DNA of 64,000 nt from Verrucomicrobiales bacterium (GTDB lineage Bacteria; Verrucomicrobiota; Verrucomicrobiia; Limisphaerales; J093), in NCBI GenBank assembly GCA_015075445.1, contig JABTUJ010000005.1:186001-250000 (forward strand), written 5' to 3'. Within the stretch, counting starts at the first letter, position 1. Every line of letters begins with the position of its first letter. The position numbers and the translations under genes are program-made. The notes under the pieces were generated by a model. The model did not search any database, was not told the DNA's origin, and was given only the letters and a program-made list of their open reading frames with translations. Positions 54,340-61,107 of this stretch are shown here, in pieces.

Positions 54340-55725
54340 TCAGGGCAGGAACTCTTGGATCATCCTGCCGACCGCCTGGTCGGTCGCCAGCGCCCCGGGG
54401 TTGGGGTTGCTGGCCGCGGCGATGTTGGACAACGCCGCGACAGCGAAGTCGCGGTGGCGCACGATCCAGATGACCGAGTACCACTGCACATTCGAGCCGG
54501 CGTGGCTGAGGGTGAGACCGTTCGCCCAGGGGCGGGTGGACTCGTTCCAGCCATAGGCGTAGTTGCCGTTGTCGGGCACCGCCGTGTGCAGTTTCCGCAT
54601 GACGTCGCGGGGCAGAAGCGGCGTGTCCGCGTGGTGTCCGGCGAGGTGAAAGGCGGCGTACTTGGCCAGGTCCAGCAGGCTGCAATGCACGGTGCCGGCC
54701 GGACCGATGGCCGGGGGGTTGTCCGCGTTCGTGCCCGGCTCCATGGGGTTGTTGCTGGCGCTCACCCGCTGATGCCCCCACGGCTGATCGATGTGGCGCG
54801 GGGTCGCCGGCACCCCGAACCCGGCCGACGTCATGCCCAGCGGCCCGAAGAGCCGCTCCGTCAGCAACGCCTCCCAAGGCTGGTCCGCGACCGTTTCGAG
54901 CATGTGCCCCGCGAGCGCGAATCCGGCATTCGAGTACTCGTACTTCGTGCCCGGGGTCGAACTCGGCGCCCGCGCCGTCAGCCGCGTGAGCAGCAGGCGG
55001 CGGCCTTCGGTCGGCGTGCCTTTGAAGTTCCACAACTCGTTCCAGATGCCGCCCGGGCCGAGGTCGCCCGGCGCGCCGCCACGGTTCGAGCAGAGCCAGT
55101 CCAACCGCACCGTGCGCCAGGCCGGCAGCATCGCCGTGGCCTGGGCAGGGAAGACCTGCTCCAGCGTGGTTTCCCAAGTGATCTCGCCGCGCTCGACCAG
55201 AATCGCGGCCAGCGTGGCCGTCATGGACTTGGTCAGGGAACCGTGGTGCCACTTGTCGGCGAGCGTCACCGGCGCGGCTGCGACGTCGGCCTTGCGCCGG
55301 CCCACCGCCCCGAGCCCGACCACCTGGTTCGAGCGAATCACGGCCGCGGCCAACGCCGGCACGTTGTTCGCCGCGCGGATGGGCTCGAGCCACGCATTGA
55401 GGTCGCGCACGTCGTTCACGGCCAACCGAAAGAACTTCGTCGCTTCATCGGCCGACAGGAGCACCTTCGCCGACCGTCCGTCGCCGAGCCGCACGAGCTC
55501 GAAGGGCGCCCACTTCGTCACCTCGCCTGACTGCAACAATTGATACGCCTTGCCGGGAGCCGTCGGGTACTCGAGCTGTACCGCCGGCCGGATGCTCAGG
55601 GGCTGGGCCGCTAAGCCCTCGAGCGCCGTCCCACCTGGCTGGTGATCGACGATCTCCCTCGGGATTTCCGCCTGGGCAGCAAGCGCTGCGGCGACTGCTC
55701 CGGCCGATGCGATGTGTCCTAGCAT
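54340..55725 (-). CDS. Beta-lactamase/class C-type serine hydrolase
   Basis: A 461-residue serine hydrolase of the class C beta-lactamase/penicillin-binding-protein-like esterase family. The nucleophile motif is SLTK (Ser163, Lys166), followed by YSN in KYEYSNAGFAL and HAGSN in place of the KTG box. A signal-like start (IASAGAVAAALAAQAE) precedes an N-terminal beta domain (to about 105; QLEYPTAPGKAYQLLQSGEV ... TKFFRLAV), which is the tail domain seen elsewhere here but placed N-terminally. It probably acts on peptidoglycan-like or ester substrates outside the cytoplasm. True beta-lactam resistance is unlikely to be inferable. It is the intact parent of the fragment at 45672-46250 and converges with a pseudogene. 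Confidence 0.88.
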   Translation of the reverse strand: MLGHIASAGAVAAALAAQAEIPREIVDHQPGGTALEGLAAQPLSIRPAVQLEYPTAPGKAYQLLQSGEVTKWAPFELVRLGDGRSAKVLLSADEATKFFRLAVNDVRDLNAWLEPIRAANNVPALAAAVIRSNQVVGLGAVGRRKADVAAAPVTLADKWHHGSLTKSMTATLAAILVERGEITWETTLEQVFPAQATAMLPAWRTVRLDWLCSNRGGAPGDLGPGGIWNELWNFKGTPTEGRRLLLTRLTARAPSSTPGTKYEYSNAGFALAGHMLETVADQPWEALLTERLFGPLGMTSAGFGVPATPRHIDQPWGHQRVSASNNPMEPGTNADNPPAIGPAGTVHCSLLDLAKYAAFHLAGHHADTPLLPRDVMRKLHTAVPDNGNYAYGWNESTRPWANGLTLSHAGSNVQWYSVIWIVRHRDFAVAALSNIAAASNPNPGALATDQAVGRMIQEFLP

Positions 55726-55905
55726 GAGGGACAGAATAGCGCAGGATCATCGCCTCGCCACTGGACGAAAGGTGAAGGGGGTCATTGGCCCCGACGTTCG
55801 GTTCAGGGTGGCGGGAGAAGGCCCGAGTCCGGACGGGAGAGCCCAGGGATCGAACCTCGGCAGCCTCACCATGCGGGTTCGGTCGGTTTGGGACCAAGAG
55901 GGCAA

Positions 55906-56840
55906 TCAGTGGACACCGAATGGTGATCTGTGGGACTGACTCCTTCGGCTGAGGATGCGCTGCGCGTCGGCACGGGGGTCGGCGTGGGAGCGGCGGAGCA
56001 AGGTGTAGGTGTTCGTCCGTTCGAGGCGGTCGCCCACGTCGAGGGTCTGCAGGGGGCCGAGGGTTTCGAGTTCGATGTACGGGAGGGGGTCGGGATGGGT
56101 CCAGACTTCGGCACTGGCCCCGCCATCCGGATACTCGCCGTCCGGCGTGCGCGGGCATTCGACGAGCAGCATCTGGTTTTCGCCCACCCACAGCAACGCG
56201 CCAGCGTCGTTGCCGATCTTTTCGCCCCGGCCGGGATGGCGACGCAGCGAGAGCAGGCCGTCGCGCACCTCGAGATCGAGCGGTTCGCCCCCGGTCTGGT
56301 TGAGGTAGCCTTTCGGGAAGGAACTGTTCGGCGGAACCGGGACGAAACGGCGACGAGATCGTGAAGCTGCGTACCGCAGACGCCAGCGCGGACAAGCGGG
56401 CCGCTGACCTTCTCGTAGACGGTACGGATCCGGAGGACGGGATTGATCAGTTCAGCGATCAGATGGCGGTGGGTGCGGAGGCCGTAGTGCGGATCCACCA
56501 GTCAGGGCGATCGCCTCGCAGGTGTATAGGTGGCAGTCACGAGGAAACGCGTCGAAAGCGCGCGGGGGCGGCCGAGGAACAGCCAGTCACCCGTTCAGTC
56601 GGCCAGGGCGCAGGCCAGGTCTGTCGCCGCCGAGTTGCCCACTCGGTGGCGACGGGATCGAGGCCTGTCCGAAGCAGGCCAGGTTTTCAGAAGAGCCGGG
56701 TTCGCCGAGAAGCGGAACTGCATGAGGGCGGCCGATGGCGGGACGACGATAAGCTGACCGTTGTGGCGAGGCGGAGCGTCGGGCCAACCGTGGTGGTTGG
56801 TCGCAGTGATCGCAGGCAGCAATGGGGTCAAACATTGACG
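55906..56840 (-). pseudogene. DUF4380-family pseudogene
   Basis: Reading the minus strand across frames reconstructs a DUF4380 protein. NHHGWPDA and LIVVP lead to MQFRF, KTWPA, then LINPVLRIRTVYEKVSGP, GTQLHDLVAV, and an intact 120-residue C-terminal piece (KIGNDAGALLWVGENQMLL, EYPDGGASAEVWTHPDPLPY, IELETLGPLQTLDVGDRL, YTLLRR). At least four frameshifts or deletions interrupt it. DUF4380 proteins are uncharacterised, possibly carbohydrate-related beta-sandwich proteins. The 5' end is cut by the repeat at 56820. Confidence 0.78.
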
Positions 56841-56968
56841 TTTTGACGGGTGGACAAGCACGTCGGTGGCGGATCCCGCGGTTCAACCGGCAGGCCGCCC
56901 GCCCGCAGGGGCACGGTTCGTCTGTCCTGACCTGCCAGAATGTCAATTGTCAATGTTTGACCCCATTG
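56820..56968. repeat. 149-bp MITE-like unit with perfect 20-bp inverted ends
   Basis: CAATGGGGTCAAACATTGAC at 56820-56839 and its exact reverse complement at 56949-56968 enclose about 110 bp that include most of the 96-bp repeat also found at 52871. The inner flanks carry TTTTGAC and TGTCAATT half-sites. No frame of its own is evident. It interrupts the 5' part of the DUF4380 pseudogene, consistent with insertion. Confidence 0.75.
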
Positions 56969-57043
56969 TCTTCCGTGCTGGGCAGCCGACGACTGCCGAT
57001 GCGAGACTGGGCCGGAGAACAGGTTCCGGTGCGCGATCACGCG

Positions 57044-57366
57044 AGTGAGCCACCGTCAAACACGCACACCCGTGAACACCAAGAACCGAGTCAACCGAAC
57101 TGGCGGTACGATCTCTCGCCGAGCTTCCGCTTCATCCGCGCCGAAGACGCGATCCACCATGACGAGTTGTGGTGCCGTCAAAGCTGTACGATCCCGAGAC
57201 GACAGCGCCAGGAACATTGCTGCTAGTGCAGGCCACGATGCGCCAGCAAGGCCTTAACCTGCACCGGCATCCGGGCGCGGGGAATCATTACGTCCTGGGC
57301 AGGCCGAACAGTGGGTGGGCCGCGAGCTGGTGCTCGGCCGGGCGATCTGGCTCATTCCCGCAATGT
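57044..57366 (+). pseudogene. Unidentified frameshifted gene remnant
   Basis: Three plus-strand frames join into a protein-like text: YDLSPSFRFIRAEDAIHHDE, then LYDPETTAPGTLLLVQATMRQQGLNLH, then QWVGRELVLGRAIWLIPAM and a TGA at 57364-57366. Two single-base shifts (near 57175 and 57300) are needed. I do not recognise the family. The remaining sequence to the next gene (57367-57546) shows no other feature apart from that gene's ribosome-binding site. Confidence 0.45.
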
Positions 57367-57546
57367 GACGCACGGAACGTTTAATGTGGGCCCGGGCACC
57401 TGAGGTTCTGGCCATCCTCAGCCGGACAGCTTCGGGGCCTTTCACCGTGGACGTGTTCGATGAGGGCAGCGGAAGCCTTGCCCCCGTTCCCTATCCCGGC
57501 TATCAACCCCTGCGGGAACCCCAAGCTGACTGAAAGGAGCACGACC

Positions 57547-58476
57547 ATGCCCAATCCCTGGACCGGCAAAGGCAATCCCTACACGCGCGCCGAGGTGATC
57601 GAACGCCTGCACGCCGCGTTACGGCGCGGCGAGCCGATCATCGCCGCGGGCGCCGGCACCGGCATCAGCGCCAAATTCATCGAGAAAGGCGGCGCGGACC
57701 TGATCATCATCTACAACTCCGGCCGGTTCCGCATGGCCGGGCATGGTTCCACCGCGGGCCTCATGGCGTACGGGGATGCCAACGCCGTGGCCCTGGAAAT
57801 CGGCGAGTTTGAGGTGCTGCCAGTGGTCGAGGAAGTACCCGTCATCTGCGGGGTCCATGCCACCGATCCGCGCCGGCGCATGTGGCATTGGCTGCTCCGC
57901 GTCAAAGACATGGGCTTCTCGGGCGTCAACAACTTCCCCACCCACTGCATCGTGGACGGACAGTTCCGGCAGATCCTCGAGGAAACGGGCATGAGCGTGC
58001 GGAAGGAATTCGAAATGGTCGCGCTGGCCCGCAAGATGGACCTGTTCTCGATCGTCTATGTGAGCCGCCCCGAAGAAGCCATCGCCATGGCCGAGGCCGG
58101 CGCCGACGCCATCATTGCGCATGTTGGCACGACCATCGGGGGGTCCATTGGCGTGAAAGGCGCCGCCGTGACGATGGCCGAAGCCGTGCGGCGCACGCAG
58201 GCGATCATTGCCGCTGCCCGCACCGTGCGGAAGGACCTTCTCTTCCTGTCGCACGGCGGCCCCATCAGCCGGCCGGAAGATGCGGCGTACATCAATGCGC
58301 ACACCGACGCCGTCGGCTTTGTGGGCGCCTCGAGTCTGGAACGGCTGGCGATTGAGGATCCGCTGACGGAACTGACCCGGCGGTTCAAGCGCATCCCGGC
58401 TCCGGCGGCGCGGGCTTTCGCGGCGCGTGCGACAGGTGGCAGTCGAACGAAGCGCGGCGGGAAGCGAGGGTCCTAG
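57547..58476 (+). CDS. Phosphoenolpyruvate hydrolase-type TIM-barrel protein (Tm-1 C-terminal-like)
   Basis: A 309-residue TIM-barrel protein of the PEP-hydrolase/TIM-barrel signal transduction family. Typical blocks are IIAAGAGTGISAKFIEKGGADL, YNSGRFRMAGHGS, GFSGVNNFPTHCIVDG and AHVGTTIGGSIG. The start at 57547 has an AAAGGAG seven bases upstream, the clearest ribosome-binding site in the window. In many bacteria and in plant Tm-1 this domain and the UPF0261 domain are fused; here they are separate genes 26 bp apart. Natural substrate and pathway are unknown. The last 30 residues are a basic, Ala-rich tail (ATGGSRTKRGGKRGS) not typical of the family. Confidence 0.9.
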   Translation: MPNPWTGKGNPYTRAEVIERLHAALRRGEPIIAAGAGTGISAKFIEKGGADLIIIYNSGRFRMAGHGSTAGLMAYGDANAVALEIGEFEVLPVVEEVPVICGVHATDPRRRMWHWLLRVKDMGFSGVNNFPTHCIVDGQFRQILEETGMSVRKEFEMVALARKMDLFSIVYVSRPEEAIAMAEAGADAIIAHVGTTIGGSIGVKGAAVTMAEAVRRTQAIIAAARTVRKDLLFLSHGGPISRPEDAAYINAHTDAVGFVGASSLERLAIEDPLTELTRRFKRIPAPAARAFAARATGGSRTKRGGKRGS

Positions 58477-58502
58477 GGCGCCGCTCCACCCAACGACGTA
58501 CC

Positions 58503-59735
58503 ATGCCTACCATCGCGGTCCTCGGCACCTTCGACACCAAAGGCCGGGAATTGGAGTTCCTCGCCGAGGTCATTCGGCAACGCGGTCACCGGACGCTCCT
58601 CGTGGACGTGGGCACCTTCGCACCCGCCGACGCGCGGCCCGACATCGGACGCGTCGAGGTGGCGCAGGCGGGCGGCACCGACCTGACCGCCTTGGCGGCC
58701 CAACAGGATCGCGGCGTGTGCGTGGCAGCCATGGCCGAGGCGGCGCCCCGATGGCTCGCGCCCCTGGCCGCATCGGGCCGGATTCAAGGAGTCATCGCCT
58801 TGGGCGGAGGCGGCGGCACGGCCATTGGCACGGCGGCGATGCGAGCGTTGCCGATTGGCTTTCCCAAGGTGATGGTCTCCACGCTTGCGAGCGGCGACAC
58901 CCGCCCCTATCTGGGCACCCAGGACATCGTCATGTTTCCCAGCATCGTGGACGTCGCCGGTTTGAACCGCATCTCGCGGCTCCTGTTCACGCGCGCCGCC
59001 GGGGCCATCTGTGGGATGGTCGAAGTCGAGCCACCGGCCGCCTCCGACCGGGCCTTGGTCGTGGCCAGTTGCTTCGGCAATACCACCGCGTGCGTCACCG
59101 AAGCCCGGCGGGTGCTGGAGGCCCAGGGCTATGAGGTGCTCGTCTTTCACGCCACCGGAACCGGCGGGCGCACGATGGAGGCGCTGATTGAATCCGGCCT
59201 GGTTGCCGGCGTGCTCGATATCACGACCACCGAATGGGCCGATGAACTCGTGGGCGGTATCCTCGGCGCCGGCCCGCACCGATTGGAGGCCGCGGCGAAG
59301 GCCCAAGTGCCCGCCATCGTGACGCCGGGTTGCCTGGACATGGTGAACTTCGGGGAGCCGCAGACGGTCCCGACACGCTTCCGAGGGCGCCGCTTCTACC
59401 CGCACAATCCGCAGGTGACCCTGATGCGAACGACGCCGGAAGAGTGCGCCGAACTGGGCCGCATACTGGCCGAAAAGGTCAACGCGTATCGCGCGCCGGT
59501 GACGGTGTTGATTCCGCGGCAGGCCATCAGCGTCATCAGTGCGCCAGGCCAGGTGTTTCACGATCCCGACGCCGACACGGCCTTGTTCAACTCGCTCAAA
59601 CGGCATCTGCGATCCGACCTTCCGGTGCGCGAATTCGACGCCGCGATCAACGATCCGGTCTTCGCCCGCGCCTGTGCCGACTGTCTGCTGGAGAACATGA
59701 GAATCGCAGACCGCCCCCGCCCCAACCGCCTATGA
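58503..59735 (+). CDS. Tm-1-like ATP-binding domain protein (UPF0261)
   Basis: A 410-residue protein of the UPF0261/Tm-1-like family. It has IAVLGTFDTKGRELEFLAEV at the start, a glycine-rich loop GGGGGTAIGTAAMRALPIG near 100-118, and the block VFHATGTGGRTMEALIESGLVAGVLDITTTEWADEL. The plant Tm-1 N-terminal domain of this fold binds ATP and blocks tobamovirus replication, while bacterial roles are unknown and possibly catabolic. It is co-transcribed with the TIM-barrel partner. A 213-bp gap without features separates it from the convergent gene. Confidence 0.92.
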   Translation: MPTIAVLGTFDTKGRELEFLAEVIRQRGHRTLLVDVGTFAPADARPDIGRVEVAQAGGTDLTALAAQQDRGVCVAAMAEAAPRWLAPLAASGRIQGVIALGGGGGTAIGTAAMRALPIGFPKVMVSTLASGDTRPYLGTQDIVMFPSIVDVAGLNRISRLLFTRAAGAICGMVEVEPPAASDRALVVASCFGNTTACVTEARRVLEAQGYEVLVFHATGTGGRTMEALIESGLVAGVLDITTTEWADELVGGILGAGPHRLEAAAKAQVPAIVTPGCLDMVNFGEPQTVPTRFRGRRFYPHNPQVTLMRTTPEECAELGRILAEKVNAYRAPVTVLIPRQAISVISAPGQVFHDPDADTALFNSLKRHLRSDLPVREFDAAINDPVFARACADCLLENMRIADRPRPNRL

Positions 59736-59948
59736 AACCAAAGCCAGCCGCTGGACAGCATGATTGGGGGCAGCCAAACCGACGTCACCGTCCAGGCCGA
59801 CCTCGTTCTGGGCGGGCAGCGCAGCGTCGACTCCGTTCCGCACTATGGGTGTGGGACCCTCATCGCATCCCCGCGTGGCGGGCTTCCGGATGCGCGGGGT
59901 CGAACCGCTTGCTGGCCCCGCCGATTCCCTCACCCACGCTGAGGCCCG

Positions 59949-61082
59949 TCACTTCGGCCAGGCGTACAGGCTGACGGGGACGTTGGAGGGCAGCTCGAGG
60001 GCGATGGTCACGGTGCCCGTGCGGTCCGGGCTCGCGACGAGGTTGCCCTCGAAAAAGGTGGTCGCACCGTTCTCCGGCGTGACGGCGACCTGGATGGGCA
60101 CGGTGCCCAGGAAGTTCCGGCCCCGCAGCTTGACCGTCTGGCTGGTGGAGGCGCCCACCGGCAGCAGCAGTTGGAGCGCGGACGTGCTGCCCTCGGGGAC
60201 GGCCGTGCCCGCGACCTCGGTAAAGGCAAGAGTGGCCAGGCCCTCCGGAAAGACGGACATGAAGGTGCCGATGGAATAGACGCCCCAGAGGACGGGCAGC
60301 CCGCCGTGGATGCGGTCCAGACGGATGCGGCCGGTCCAGGCGTCGTTGCCGCTGCGTGCGTCCACGATGCCCGCGCCGTTGATGGCCGGGGCGACCAACC
60401 GCACCCCGCCACCGCTGCCCGAGCAGAAGAACTGGCCGATCCCCCCCCGCGCACGGATGATGCCACTCAGCCAGATCGAGGTGTCCGACGCGATGAGGAT
60501 GGCCCCGCCGCCGCCGCCGCCGAGGTAGCCGTCGGGCCGGCCGCCGCCCCCGGAGCCGCCGATGAGCGGGACCAGCAGGGAGTTGCCGTAGATGCGGCCG
60601 TGGTTGGTCGAGCTGGTCTGGGCGTCCACCGCTCCAAAGGAGCCGTTGCCGGGGTAGCCCGTCGCGCTGCTATTGTTCGAGGACCCGCCGCGGCCGCCGC
60701 CGGGGCCGTGGCCGTCGCCCGCGGGCAGGCCGGGCTTGGCGGACGCGCCGCCGGCGAAGCCGCCTGGGCCGCCGCGCCCACCCGCGTTCCAGTTCTGGCC
60801 GCTGACGTCAATCGTGCCCTCGATGAGCACGCCGCCTTGGGCCAGCAGGTACACGGGCGTGTTCAGCTCGTTGGGCGTGAAGCTGAGGGTGGCGCCGGGG
60901 CCGATGGTGATGGTGGTGCAGTGGAACACGCCGTTGGTCGGGACGGGCAGCACGGTGTTGTTCGTGATCGTCAGCGCACCGTAGGAGCCGTCGCTGCCGG
61001 CGCTGAAGGTGGCGGCGGGCAGGCGGGGCGCGGCGAGCAGGGCCAGCGCGGCGAGCATTCCGGGGAGCAGCAGGGTCTTCAT
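59949..61082 (-). CDS. Secreted glycine-rich protein (paralogue 2)
   Basis: A 377-residue exported protein with signal LLLPGMLAALALLAAPRLPAA. Its opening (FSAGSDGSYGALTITNNTVL) parallels that of the paralogue at 33389-34696 (IPSDGSDGALVITQNTEI). The same middle follows: PVYLLAQGGVLIEGTIDVSG, a glycine-rich run, SLLVPLIGGSGGGG and GAILIASDTSIWLSG. The final third is a beta-sandwich (TVKLRGRNFLGTVPIQVAVTP) and ends SLYAWPK. It follows the giant protein gene by 25 bp. The ATG at 61082 directly precedes the signal peptide. Function unknown, probably surface or matrix. Confidence 0.78.
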   Translation of the reverse strand: MKTLLLPGMLAALALLAAPRLPAATFSAGSDGSYGALTITNNTVLPVPTNGVFHCTTITIGPGATLSFTPNELNTPVYLLAQGGVLIEGTIDVSGQNWNAGGRGGPGGFAGGASAKPGLPAGDGHGPGGGRGGSSNNSSATGYPGNGSFGAVDAQTSSTNHGRIYGNSLLVPLIGGSGGGGRPDGYLGGGGGGAILIASDTSIWLSGIIRARGGIGQFFCSGSGGGVRLVAPAINGAGIVDARSGNDAWTGRIRLDRIHGGLPVLWGVYSIGTFMSVFPEGLATLAFTEVAGTAVPEGSTSALQLLLPVGASTSQTVKLRGRNFLGTVPIQVAVTPENGATTFFEGNLVASPDRTGTVTIALELPSNVPVSLYAWPK

Positions 61083-61107
61083 GGTGTTTTCAGAGCGACG
61101 GGTTCGT

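Larger units (their letters stand above)
52975..55130. repeat. Direct repeat, copy B (less decayed)
   Basis: Reference copy of the segment repeated at 44430-46250. It includes the small ORF, a damaged secreted-protein gene and the C-terminal two thirds of an intact serine hydrolase gene, which itself extends beyond the repeat to 55725. Confidence 0.85.

Noticed and set aside
54340..55725. Antibiotic-resistance beta-lactamase
   Set aside because: Motifs fit the broad serine-hydrolase/esterase branch and the KTG box is replaced by HAGSN, so resistance cannot be inferred.
55840..55865. A tRNA T-arm-like GGTTCGATCCC on the minus strand
   Set aside because: No matching acceptor, D-arm or anticodon arm could be placed around it.
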